From Cyanophora paradoxa (Eukaryota; Glaucocystophyceae; Cyanophorales; Cyanophoraceae), in contig QPMI01000521.1 in NCBI GenBank assembly GCA_004431415.1, forward strand, positions 124,001 through 188,000: a stretch of 64,000 bases of DNA. The letters are read 5' to 3'. The notes beneath the pieces were generated by a model. That model was not told where the DNA came from and searched no databases. It worked only from the letters and a program-made list of their open reading frames with translations. Every line of letters begins with the position of its first letter. Positions within the stretch are counted from its first letter, which is position 1. The translations under genes were made by a program, and so were the position numbers. This document shows positions 48,601 to 59,255 of this stretch, piece after piece.

Positions 48601-51600
48601 CGTCGCGTGTCCCTTCAGAGCGGAGAGCGCACCTGAAGAGTCGAGAAGAACCCGGTCTGAAAGTGCGCCGTGCTGAGGGAGGCCCCGCCCACGGACTCGA
48701 TCCAGCAGTTGATCGTGTCCCGCGCCACCACCCGGTAGCGCTCGCACTTGACGGCGGCCGTGATCACATTCAGCGCGAAGGGTGAACTTGCGATCGCGTA
48801 GCCAGACGGGTGGTACGTCACGTTCACGCGCTGGCTGCCTCCGGACAGGCCGTTCGCCCGCACCGAGAACTGGATCTGTGGCTAATGTGAGTGACGTCGC
48901 GTGAAAAGCGCTCATTCAGCTAGACCCGGCCCGCAGAGCCAGGCGCACATTTGGAGAGCCGGACATTGCTTCGTAGACCTCGAGCCCGCCATCCGGAAAA
49001 GATATTGCAAAGTCGCTCGTTTGGATGGGCGCCCCGTTAGCTCGGGCTGTGACCGTGCATGTCGTCGCGTCTCCCGAGAGAAGGGCGGCGTTGGCAGTCG
49101 GATATGAACACCAGAGCGTGCCCCCTGTAAAGTCAAAGCGTGAATGTGTGCGGGAACGAGATCTATGCCATGACCACTTATAAAATTACCGATTATCTGG
49201 CTCGTGGTCCCTGTGTTGAGAAGCGATTTGCTGTCGGTCGACGTGCCAGCGACTTGAGAGGTGATCTCGGCAGACATCGAGTAGGAAGAAACTGTGATGC
49301 TGTCGACTGCCTTGACGTCGATCTTCAGCGTGCCGTCGGCAGCCGAGCGAGGAGAGCCGACGGTGAGACCTGTCGTGGCGGGAACGGACACCAAAACATC
49401 CGTCGGGACAGGGCTAGGAGAGCCTGTTTGGACGGCGTAGATCGAGCAGGCAACAGGGACGTTGATCGGGGTTCGGGATGGGCAGTCGATTTGCAAAACT
49501 GTTTCTGCATGTGAGGATTCGAGCTCGAGCAGGAATCATGGGAAGACACGCACGTCCTAGCACGTCGAAAGGAAGAGGCGACCCGCTAACACCGACACCG
49601 CCCAGGCGAATGACGATCGGCCGGTTGAAGAGGGGATCGGGGCCGGTGGTGACCTTGAACTGAAGTACGCCATTCGCATCGAGAGAAAAGAAACCCGTGT
49701 CGATTGAGAAAGCCCGCGCCTCCCCCAAGCCGGTTGTGTAGTTTTCAAAGACGCTTAGATCCGCCAGCAGAAAGCTTGCCGAGCCCGCGACCTTGGTGAC
49801 TGCACGCAGCCGCAGGAGACCGCAAGAGTTAAGGGGGCATTATAGTTAGGTTGTGTGCGGCGCACCGTTGCAGAAATAACTCGACGACGTTCGCGTCCGG
49901 CATCTCGACTGGCCGGACACGACTTGCTGGCAGTCGCACGCGAGCACGCCTGCAACCTGCGGCGCTTCGTCATTCGCTAGCTTACGCTGCGAGAAAGGAC
50001 ACTTCAAGAGGGGCTCACGACTGGGATCGACGTGTTCGCAAGCTTGAGTGCTGTCATCGTCGCGTAGATCTCCACGCCGGCGTCGCCGCCTCCGACGGCG
50101 GGCGTCCAAGTGAAGGCGATGGCGCCGCCGTCGATGTCTGTCACCCCAGTTACGGTTCCCGCTGCTGCTTGGATGGTGACTTCGGTGGTCGAGAGAGCAT
50201 TGCCCCCGACCGCTCTTTGAAGCGTGCAGGAGAGATGAACGCCAGGGTACGCCCGCTTTGCGGAGCACACGATGTCGCCGGCGCCAGTCGCGCCCAGAGA
50301 GAACGACGGGGACGGGGAGCTCTTGTAGGGAGCGATGACCTGGATCTGTCCAGCTCGCGATGGCGTCACCGTGAACCGCATCGACGAGCCAACAGCGGTG
50401 AACGCCGAGAATCGGACGCCCGGCACGGCCAGCGCCGTGTCGAGATCGGCGAGGGTGATGCTCGGCGTCGAGTTTGTCGGCGTCAGAGTGCACGTCGTGC
50501 TCGTGGGCGTCGCCGGGCTGTACGCGACTTGCGCCGGCGTGCAGTTGAAGGACGACGCGATAATCGTGAAGGTAAGCGCGCCTATCGCATCGCCGCCGGC
50601 AGCCGCGGAGAAGGCGACGGACACGTTCTCGGTCTGGTACGTGGACCCGTTCAGCGCGTAAACAATGAACGAAGCCTGCGAAGTGCAGGGCATTAGTGAG
50701 CCGAGTCGACGCGGAAAACATTGCCGCGAAAGCGGAATGCACCGTCTGGCCAGCGGCGTCGACCGTAATTGGCGAGACCGAAAGGGATGTGTCTGCTCTC
50801 ACAGGTGCGACGACGAACGCGTCTGGACTGCGTAGCGGCCCCGAGCGCGCCGTCCTGGTGAGCGTGCACCCGATGCCGCCTCCCGAGTGGATCCGGGAGT
50901 AAGAGCACGAAGCCGTCACCTCTGCGGGGCAATCGCAAAGTCAAGGGAAGTGCGCAGCTCAAAAGGGCGAGGGTACGAGTACGCGCCGACAAACGATCCC
51001 TCGACGGACGCGGCAGGAACCAAAGAGCCGTCGACGAAGCTGACGCGGGAGAGCGAGAACGGCACCGTAATTGTAAAAGCGGTCTCGGTCCGATTCGTCA
51101 CGTTCGCTGAGAATGTGAACGACGTCTGACCGGAGACAGCCGCCAGAGGCGTGAGCGAGAGCGCCGTCGACGGTGTCACGCGAGGCGCGAGAAGATGCGA
51201 GAGAGACACAGCCTCCATGACGTCCACCATAGCGAGCGTGCAGACGGCGGTCGGGAGGAGGGTCTGCCGAGCGTCATGGAACGAGTTTAGATCTTAGGAA
51301 GCGAATCGGACGCGAGAAACTCACAATGTTGATGTTGAGGGAGAACGTCGTGGTCGTGCACGTGAGCGAGATGACGGGAATCTGGATGCTCTTCGAGAAC
51401 GGGGCGGCGGCCGGCAGCTGCAGCGCCTCGCCCCTCGAGGAGCTCCAGAAGAAGTCCACTCGGCTCCGCGACACGTAGGCGCAGGTGACGTTGCGCGAGT
51501 ACTTGGCTCCAGACAGTGCGGGCGCAGTCGCCGTGAAGTTGCCGGCGGTCGCGTTCAGCTTGAAGTCGTCTTCCATCGCTGTCGCTGAGACGCCGAACCT

Positions 51601-54600
51601 GTCCGTCTGAAGCACAACCGTGCAAGACAACGTCTGCAGCGGCGCGGTATGAGCGCATGCGGAAGATCGGAGCGTGTTTATGGCAGGCTGCAACGCACGA
51701 CGAAGGTGCGCCCGACCGAAAGGAAGAGCGCGCAGCCCGAGGCGGTGCTGTTCACGTCGACCACGACAATGTTCTGCGAGGCGGCGACTGGGGTTTGGCC
51801 ACCCCACGAAGCCGCGAAGTTGACTGTGATAGCGAAGCCTGCCGAATCAGCCTACACGGTCGCGCCGCGTCAGGAAATGCGAGAGCATAATCATTCAGGG
51901 GGCGGCGGCGTGGATGCACGCACCATGGTCGTGTCCACGGCCAACGTGAGTAGCGTCGCTGTCCCCGTCGCCGTGAGGTCCCGGAAGGTCGTCTCTCTCG
52001 CTACGCTCAGGGCGAAGTCCGACGGGGAGACCGCCACCGGGCTCGTCGAGTTGCAGTGCGCTCGGTAGCCCCTCGCCACGCGGGAAGTGCACGAAAGAAC
52101 CACCGATATCACGTCGACGTCGAAGCCGGGGAGGGCGATCCGGAGCTCTCCCGTCCCCGCGGTGGTGGAAGCCCACTGCGGCCCGACAGTGAATCTCCCT
52201 CCCATGGTTCCGGTGAAGTACGTGCGGAACGACCCCGCGGTTCCAGCTCCGGATACGGCTGCAAAAAAGCCCCCGGGAGTGCCGGAGGACCTGTGCAAGC
52301 GTCAGAGCGGAGGGCACTGAAATGAAACAAATGAAAGCGCTGACGGAGGAAAGTCTGAGGCCAGCAGTACGGGTACGTTGGACCCTGTCGGCGTGTCGAT
52401 GCGGCAGCTCGTGATCTGTAAAACGATATTCTCGCGCGAGAACGAAAACGGCTGAAAGACAGCGTTCACGCACCGTCCCCGTGTTAATTGGAGTGCGAGC
52501 GCCAGTGCAGGAAACGGTGCCATCGATCACAATGAAGCTGCAATTGCCCGCCCAGACTTGAAGCCGAGGGTCCGACCGTGCGCTCAGGCGAACCTGGAGC
52601 AGCGCCTGACTAGAAAAGAGCGTCTGTGGTGCCGTCTCGCGAAAAGCAGCGGAAACGCATACAGGAACAATACTGCGAACCGCCGTGTTGGACACGACGA
52701 TCGAAAGTTGACCGAAGCTTGGCTGCACGCTGACGACGAGCCCGCTGTCCGGAGAGTCAAGCGTCACTGCCAATTACGTCGACGTCGCGAGTCAGTGCCA
52801 GGGCATTATTAGAGGGGCATATCAGAAGAAACTATCTGAAGCACCAGTTATGTCGTTAGTATCAAGCGGCGCGCTGCCCCAGGAGCTGAACAGCTCCAGC
52901 CTCGCTGGCCTCCCCCGCGCCACGCGCATCGCGGAGCTCGGGCTCGAGCCCCTGCCGTCCGGGAGGCACGCAGGGTCGAACGCCTTCAGGACGAACTCGC
53001 CGCTGAATATCATCGCGACCTCGAAGTCGACGACAAGCTTGTAGGGGCCGACCTGCATGAAAAGCGCGTCAGTCGCTCTTAATCAAACTATGAGAGTCGA
53101 CTAGAGCTGCAGCGCACCCCAAACTGGGGGCTGATCGTCAGGGAGTAGGTCGTGGTCGCCCCGCCATGGGTCCAGACTCTCTGCCCCGCGATCGAGTTGG
53201 CCACGATCGGGACGGCCTTCCACAGGGCGCGGTCCGCCGTGTACGCCTCAGTGGGGCCGAACGACGGGGCGAGCCACAGCCAGAAGTACGGCGCGGTCGC
53301 GTTGACCGTCAGCCTGCCGGGCCCTCATGATCAGCAGAGGCGGCGGGCCGGGGCGTGCTCGAGCGCGGGCGAGGCGGCGGGGCGGCGCGGCGCGGCGCGG
53401 CGCACTGGTAGGAGACGCGGGTAGCGATGACGGTCGAGGACACGCCGATGTTCACCGCGCCGACCGCGAGCGCGTACGTGTTGACCGTGTAGAGCGACGT
53501 GTTCCGCCCGTTGCCGGAGATGATGTCGATCACGACCTCGTGCCTGTGCGGCGAGACGGCGTCGGGGGGCGGCCGGTCAGGATCGGACAAGGCACGCGGC
53601 CACGCATGCATATGGGAGGCGCACGTCGTGAGGCCCGTCACGTCGTACAGGCCGTCCCTGTGCCCGCGCGCGGTCAGTGCCGCGGCGCTTCAGTTGTGCG
53701 GAGGAATGACGCGTCGCGATTGCGCGCAGGGCCGCGCGGTGCGTGCGCACCCGATGCGGAAAATCTCCCCGGTGCCGTACGTGTAGTTGCCCGTCGAGCC
53801 GCGCACGCGGTGCTTGCCCCGCCACTGCAGCCCGGGGGCCGTGCTCGAGACCCGCAGGAAGACCGGAGAGGGAGTCGCCTCGGCGGGGTTCCGGTAGATG
53901 TAGAGGCTGTAGGGGCCCGCGTCCTCCGGAAGGAAATCCTTCGTCGCCGTGAGGCGCGTCGGGCGGAACAGCGGCAGCGCCGTCGACCCGACCGCGGCCA
54001 GGGCCGAAAGCCGCGTCTCCGAGCCGCCGGCTGCCGGCGCGGGCCCCGCGATTCAGTACACTCCAGCGGGCTCCTACGCGGGCAGGGAAGGGGAGGAGGG
54101 GGGAACGGGGGGAACGGGGGACGGGAGGGGGTGTGCGAAGGATGGGGAGGGGGACGCACGGTGGAAGTACAGGGGGATGCGGAGCTCGGACCCGTCGACG
54201 TACACCCTCCGTGGGAGGCCATCGGTGGGGTCCACGGACCTGGCGAAGGCGAAGGGGGTGCGTGAGAGGGCCGGCGAACGCGACGATCAAAGCCGCGACG
54301 GCCGCGGGAGCGCGCGGGAGCGCACAGGAGGCCCAGCGTGCGCGTATTTCCGTAGGTGTAGTTCATCGCCGGCGTCTGGCCGACGCGGAAAGTGTACCGG
54401 TAGAACGAGAGGCCCTGGGCACGAGCGCCGCACGCGGGCCCGAGGTCAGGGGGAGCCCGAGGGAGGGGGGTCAGCAACGAGGCCCCGGCCCCGCCCGGCC
54501 CCGCCCCGCCCCGCCCGGTCAGCGCACGGGGAAAAGCGGGTCGCTCGTGACGAGGGCGGGGGTCGCGAGGAAGTCGTCGATCTGGCCCGTGGTGAGGCGG

Positions 54601-55144
54601 GCGTCGCGGCTGTAGCTCCCGTCCCACAGCACGTAGGCCAGCCGCAGGAGGCCGCAGCCGCCGTTCGTGGGCGCGACGAGGCACAAATAATTCAGCGTGC
54701 AAGTAATCTCGTCCCCTGCCGCGGCGTGTCAGCGGCAGCAGCGCGGTAGGGCGTCCTGCACCGGAGCTGACCGAGGTATATCGGGTCACTTAGAACCAGC
54801 CCGCGGTCTGCGCATGCGCCGCGGCATCACGAGTGCATCGCGCGGAAAATCGAAGAGAGAGCGGCGGGCGCGGGCTGCCGCACCGCAAGTCACGCCGAGC
54901 GTGTCCGGCGTGATGACGGCACCCAGCTCGGGCAGCCCGCTCAGAGTCAGCAAATCTGCGCGGGACGCGCAGAGCGTGCTTAGCTGAGATCGTCTGCGGC
55001 AGGCCCCCGACTCACCGAGGCCAGTGGCGGGCTGCGCTGCGACCGGGGTCACACTGAACAGGCAGCTGCAGGCCACCAGCACAAGGAGCGGGAAAGCCGC
55101 GGCCAGCCCCCCGATCTCGAGCGCTGGGCCGCGCTTCCTCGGGC
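24033..55144 (-). CDS. Giant multi-domain surface protein, REJ/polycystin-1-like architecture
   Basis: I do not recognise a named protein. The N-terminal exon encodes a signal-peptide-like core (AAAFPLLVLVACSCLFSV, cut near PVAAQ); its start codon was not resolved. Numerous exons from about 54800 to 39870 encode repeats of about 103 residues, most with two cysteines (CPVKRLWVGERMNC, CATTRIRLGATSAC). A single 8991-base exon (30815-39805) continues them, contains a near-identical array and ends in an IPT/TIG domain. Then come a SEA-like segment (RRSLTQSVANSIGVESFRIG), PKD/REJ-like domains (DSDGYIASAVWRQMSGP, LTVTDDRGG), Gly/Ala-rich and Lys/Glu-rich linkers, about six or seven hydrophobic helices and a charged tail ending at 24033. 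It is N-glycosylation-site rich and probably over 6000 residues. A receptor, adhesin or channel role is inference. The locus could conceal more than one gene, but orientation and domain style are continuous. Confidence 0.75.
25545..27270 (-). other. Membrane-helix region of the giant protein
   Basis: Spliced exons give successive hydrophobic stretches: LFCGLLIAHYVAHWLLVV, EIALFLGLFTAICTACS, FVMFSVIALFSMILFF, MFLFLFAMLKLFRILVADVL, VTIMMVINAVLLSCAL, TEFLLLLGVWMLELGV and YFFAVAMMGMGILLLEQAI. They are separated by basic loops such as KRKRKEKWGHKAKGKK and IFFKGVHYYYRKF. This is a multi-pass membrane domain of unrecognised family. A long charged tail, partly Pro/Ala-rich, follows. Confidence 0.75.
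27900..29360 (-). repeat. Gly/Ala-rich linker with 15-base microsatellite, then Lys/Glu segment
   Basis: On the minus strand about 350 residues are almost only Gly and Ala. At about 28108-28275 the DNA is a near-perfect 15-base repeat encoding GGGAG units. Immediately after comes a charged KEEEEKKQKEEEEKKK stretch. A short non-repetitive island near 28570-28640 interrupts the Gly/Ala run without breaking the frame. Confidence 0.85.
31222..31455 (-). other. IPT/TIG domain in the giant protein
   Basis: The encoded stretch has the family pattern: IFPYLGPRVGGQVVTLFGEK, then a conserved strand with VTVCDI, then NATQVRFLTP and CAIVLWSRG. IPT/TIG domains are immunoglobulin-like folds found in large surface receptors and fibrocystin-type ciliary proteins. 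Confidence 0.8.
32700..39775 (-). repeat. Tandem array, exact 1542-bp period, about 4.6 copies, coding
   Basis: The marker CAGTTGCCCGTCGCATTCAC starts at 32728, 34270, 35812, 37354 and 38896, each exactly 1542 bases apart. Neighbouring text is nearly identical, with scattered single-base changes. Each unit encodes 514 residues, i.e. five domains of about 103 residues, four of which carry a cysteine pair (for example CTTRLALGSRLVC, CDLWMRRAINAPIGC, CTGLRRRVGANATC). The left edge fades gradually; the right edge stops sharply near 39771. Confidence 0.96.
40854..55020 (-). other. Diverged repeat domains in N-terminal half of the giant protein
   Basis: Exons here, for example within 41937-43622, 43830-44600, 44517-44918, 44935-45351, 45670-46040, 48600-48870, 50004-50693 and 51900-52300, repeat the pattern of a cysteine, about 11 residues, cysteine, then L-x-x-x-D-F/L and a closing S-P. 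They are diverged versions of the array unit. Exons at 52820-54700 are less repeat-like (VGPYKLVVDFEVAMIFSG, GNYTYGTGEIFRIGC, VYVDGSELRIPLYF). Confidence 0.65.
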
Positions 55145-57024
55145 CTGCATCGGGCGGCGTTCGTAGCTAAGCCGTGGCCAGCAGGCAAGGCGGGGAGGGG
55201 GGGCGCTCTCGCGCGAGAGGCACCTGCGGCATTCTTCATTCTTCGCGCTCGAGGGAGCCTGGACGTATACACCAGAGAACGGTGCGCTCCCGACGCCGTC
55301 GTCCGCAGCCTCCAGCTGGCCGCAGGGCTCATGAGCTCGATCAGCGCCCTCATGTACGTGCACGCGCTGCTGCCCTGAACAGATCGAGCCGCGCGGTCCG
55401 GGGCCCCGCGGTGCCCGCTCGCGGAAGCTGATGCCCCATGCCTCGTCGTCCGACGAGCTCGAGGCTCGCTCACGCGCGCGGCCAACTTGAAAACAGCGAG
55501 CTCCAGGCCGGAGCTCCAGCTGCAGGCGGAGTCGGCGGCGGCCTGAACGCGCAGCTGGCTGAACGCTTCTAAGCAGCTGCTATGCTCCGCGTGCACGTGA
55601 AGCTGGCTGGCTTTCACGGCTCTCTTGCTCCGCGACTTCGACCAAGCAAGCGCCTCCGACACGCTGGCGGAGCTCGAGGGTTAGCTCTGCGAACGAGCGG
55701 AAGCTCCCCCGCGCGCGCACTCAGGTGCTATAGCCCGGCAGATGCAAACATACGCTCTTGAGGGCCTCTTCAAGGCTCAGCGGGCAAGAGGCCAGGAAAG
55801 TTCGAACCTGAGGAGCCACCCGATCCTCGTGCGGAACGTCACCCGCTCGCGCTGAGCTTTCGCAGCAAAGTTCGGAGCTTGAAGAGCTCTCCCACTACAG
55901 CTGCAAGTGTTGCGGTCGCTGGCAGGCTCTCGCAGGCTCCGTGGCGGGGGGCTCGTAGCTAAAGCGTTTCGAAGTTCAATCAGCCGCTTGCTTCCTTCTT
56001 CTATACCGGGGCGCTCTCGCCGACTCGGCGAGTCCGACGCGGGCGCTGGGAGCTTCCGAAGTTCCCAAGATCGCACGTGTGAGCCGCAGCTGCAGCTGCA
56101 GTGAGCGCGGGCGACGCGAGGCGTACGGCGAGTCGGCGACTAGGCCGGGTACGCATGTGCGCGGGTCGGAGCTCGAATTAAGGAACCCGGGGCCGCGGAG
56201 GCTGCATTCCGGAGCCAGCTGCATATGCGCCGTGCAGCTCCTGCCAGCTCGCAGGAGGCGGCAGGACTTCAAATTCGAACAATTTAATTTCAAATTGCAT
56301 TGAAGGATTGAAGGATGAGCCTCGGAGATACGCGCGGTACCTCTCAGCTGCAGTATCGAATCATTCCGATCCGGATCCGAATTTCGAATTAACATTCGAT
56401 CGCGAATTCGAAGTTCCGCGCCGGCGCCGCGGCCGGCGCCGCATACGTATACGTATACGTATATATTCGGTAAAGTACTACGTATACCGGGTATATATAT
56501 AATTATATAATGTTAGCTATCATAGTATAAAGCTATATAGTTACATTTAAGACGTGTATATATATATGGCTATACTATGATATATATCTATACCACAGCA
56601 ATATTTTACACATTTCGATCATGATTGTCGTGATCGCGAATCAAGAGTGACGAATTTTTCGAAGACTCCTAGGATTCCGGTCTCACCTCCGCGCCGAGTA
56701 CGTCCGCGGAACTCGGCGCCGACTCGGCGAATCGAATCGATTAGGATTCGAATTCGAATTCATGCATATGATTCCCCGGGCCCGCAGCCGGCGGCCAAGA
56801 ACGCGATCGCAATTGGAGGAACATGTACAGTCGCCGCGCGCCAACAAGTTGGCAAGTTATAAATTAAATGGCAACAACTGGCCCAGTGGCAAGTCAGTGG
56901 CAAGTTTACTGGCAACAAGAAGTCGCCGGACTCCGCGCCGGGACGCCAACGACGAGAGCAGACTCATGATCAGCAGAGGGGGTGGGGGGGAGAGGGTGCT
57001 GGCATGGGGCCCGATGGGGGTTCC
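55145..57024. other. 1.9-kb gap with TA-rich, palindromic core
   Basis: This lies upstream of the giant gene and downstream of the STPGR gene, both minus-strand. No gene was identified, though the giant gene's missing first exon may lie in 55150-55680. At 56440-56600 there is a TA-rich stretch (ATACGTATACGTATACGTAT and similar). Nearby are GAATTCGAA, CCGGATCC and GCCGGCGCCGCGGCCGGCGC palindromes. Confidence 0.55.
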
Positions 57025-59196
57025 CTAGAACCTGCGGCGCCCCAGGGAGGCGCGGCCATTCGGGGAGCGGAAGACGGCGGAGGGCCGCTGCTGCCGGGGC
57101 GGCTGCGCCGAGGCGTCGGGCTCGTACGTCCCGGGCCCGATCCGCGCGTCCGGCCCGTCCGCCTTGTGAAGCATCCGCGTGCCGCCTGCGCCCCCGGCCC
57201 GGTCGGCGGCGGCGGCGGCTGGAGGGCGGAGGGGTTTGGGCGGGCGCGCACCGAGGACCCGGGGGTCGATCTCGCGCTTCTGGCGGGAGCGGAAGACCGC
57301 CGCAAAGCGCCGCGAGGACTCCAGCGCCGACCGCGCCTGCGGCCCGCCCCGCCCCGCCCCGCCGCTCAGCGCAGCTGAGGGCCGGCGGGCGGCGGGCCGG
57401 GGCGGGTGGGGCGTGCGCGCACGACCGAGGCCTTGGGGCCGACGTCGGTGTTGTACACGATGTCGATCCCCACCGCCTTCGGCTTCTCCGGGAAGCGCGC
57501 TGCGCCCGCGCTCAGAGGGGGCGCGAGGAGGCCGGCGGCCGGGGAGGGAGGGGGGGAAGAAGCGTAAGCGGGTGGGCGGGCGGGCGGGCGGGCGCGCCCT
57601 GGCGGCTGGCGTAGAAGCCGTGGCGGTTCCACTCGCGCCGGTCGTGGTCGAGGACGTACGCGCCCGTGTCTGCCGCCGGCGCCCCCGCTCGCTCGCCCGC
57701 TCGCTCGCCCGCGCGGCGGCGGCGTCGTGCGCGCGGGGGCGCACCGGGCCGTGCCGGGGGCGCGGTGTTCGCGCGCCCCGCGGATAGGAAGGCGCTCGTC
57801 TGCGGCCGGTGCGGGCTGCGGGGCAGCGCGTGAGGCCGGGACGCGGAGAGGGCGCGGGGGCCGGGGCGGGCCTGCGCTGGCTGGCTGGAGGGCTCCCGAT
57901 GGCGGGCCGTGCGGGGTCCCGCGGCTCGTAATCCCCGGGCCCGAGGGGCCGCGCGTACGGCACCCGCGACAGCGGCATCTGCAGGCGAGCCCCCCTCGGA
58001 CCCCGCCACCCCCCGCCAGGAAGAGGGGGATGACGGGTACCGGATACGCCTGCCCGAGCGTGACGGGGTCGAGGAGCCTCGCGTTGCCCGACTGGAAGGA
58101 ACTGTACCTGTACCCCAGAGATTAGAAAGGGCCGGACGCAGGGTCGGCGGGGGTCGGGGTTTCGCGGGGGCCGCACCGTATGGGCGAGCTCTGCACGGTG
58201 CGCGCCAGGCTCCCGTTGTCCGGGCTGTAGTCCAGCGAGGCCGTCAGCGCCGGCCCGCTCATCACCGTCGTGCCTGTACCCGTCGGCGAGGTCCGCCCCA
58301 GCTGCGCCCGCCCGCGCGCCTCGGACCGGCGGCGGCGTGCCGGCGGCGGCGGCGGCGACGAGGTTGGGCCGGGGCACCTTCGGGGTATAGAATTTCCTAT
58401 TCTTCCAGTACTGCTCATCTGCCGGGCGGCGTCAGGCCCAACTTCGCGGGGCTGGCTCTGCGCTCTGCTCGGGGCGAACTGCGCGCGCGCTCTGGCGGTC
58501 AGGCGGGGGCGTCGAGTGGAAAGCGGGGGTGCGCTGGCGCGGGGATCGCACCCTAGCCTAATAGACGTGTAACCTGCGTTGAAGAGCCGGGCGTGGGTAA
58601 GCGGCGGCAGCGGCGGAAGCGCGCGGGGTGGGCGCGATTCACCGATATCCGAGACGTAGTCGTTGCGCCGCTCCGTGCGGCCGGCGCTTTTGAAGGCCGC
58701 GGAGGGCTTGTCCGCATCCTTCACCGCTACCTCCGGCAGCCGCATCCTGGCCCCCCGTCAACGCGGGGCGGCCGCCGCGCGCGAGTCACGCGTACTTGTA
58801 TGTGCCGGGCCCGAGGTGCGCGACCGCAGCTATTTTCTCATAATTGAAACGCGGCTGCGAGGTCTATAACCGAAAAACGTCGTCAGGCGGGCTGTAGCTA
58901 AGCGCCGGAGCGTCGGGGAGGGTGCGCCGCACTCGGAACACTGACGACTGCCTGCTGAAGTCCCAGCCATCGTCGTTCTCGTCTATAACACCATGTGCGA
59001 GGGGATCGTATGCCTTGCACCTCCTGTGCGTGCCTTCTTCCGGGCCGTGCTCACTGTGCCCCATGGCGGGATCCGCTAGCTTTCTGGCCTGCCTGAAACA
59101 GCTGGCCGAGTTGTATTCGCTGTTCTCCCGCTTATTCTGGATCCATTCTCTTTCTTCCACGCTTAGCTTCTTGGCGTCTCCCCTGTACCCCTCCAT
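57025..59196 (-). CDS. Sperm-tail PG-rich repeat (STPGR/SHIPPO-type) protein
   Basis: These proteins associate with axonemal or cortical microtubules (ODF3/CIMAP relatives). The start is MEGYRGDAKKLSVEEREW at 59196. Spliced exons then give FNYEKIAAVAHLGPGTYKYA, DADKPSAAFKSAGRTERR, EQYWKNRKFYTPK, ALTASLDYSPDNGSLARTV, ARPLGPGDYEPRDPARP, GAYVLDHDRREWNRHGFYA, VGIDIVYNTDVGPK, SSRRFAAVFRSRQKREI and IGPGTYEPDASAQPPRQQ, stop 57025-57027. Three GPG-T/D-Y motifs and repeated 'aFrS' segments (AAFKSAG, AVFRSRQ, AVFRSPN) define the family. Together with ARL13 it shows the organism builds cilia or flagella. Joins in the Pro/Arg-rich middle (57500-58000) are uncertain. Its start faces that of the carrier gene 59 bases away. 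Confidence 0.82.
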
Positions 59197-59255
59197 TGCG
59201 CAGCCGTCCCTTTCAGCGCGCGCGAGGGTCGACGTCCTGCGTCGAACCGTTCACG
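59197..59255. promoter_or_regulatory. 59-base divergent gap between STPGR and carrier genes
   Basis: The two start codons point away from each other across 59 bases, so promoters must overlap untranslated or coding sequence. No motif was recognised. Confidence 0.5.

Noticed and set aside
55012-55662. 216-codon minus-strand ORF as a separate gene or as the giant gene's first exon
   Set aside because: No family resemblance, and its frame differs from the signal-peptide-like exon. The true first exon could not be fixed from sequence alone.
58864-58920. A possible 24-base intron in the STPGR gene (GTTTTTCGG to CTCGCAG)
   Set aside because: A GTGCGG donor about 50 bases further upstream keeps the same frame, gives a normal intron of about 75-80 bases and joins SVFR to PRFNYEK just as well.
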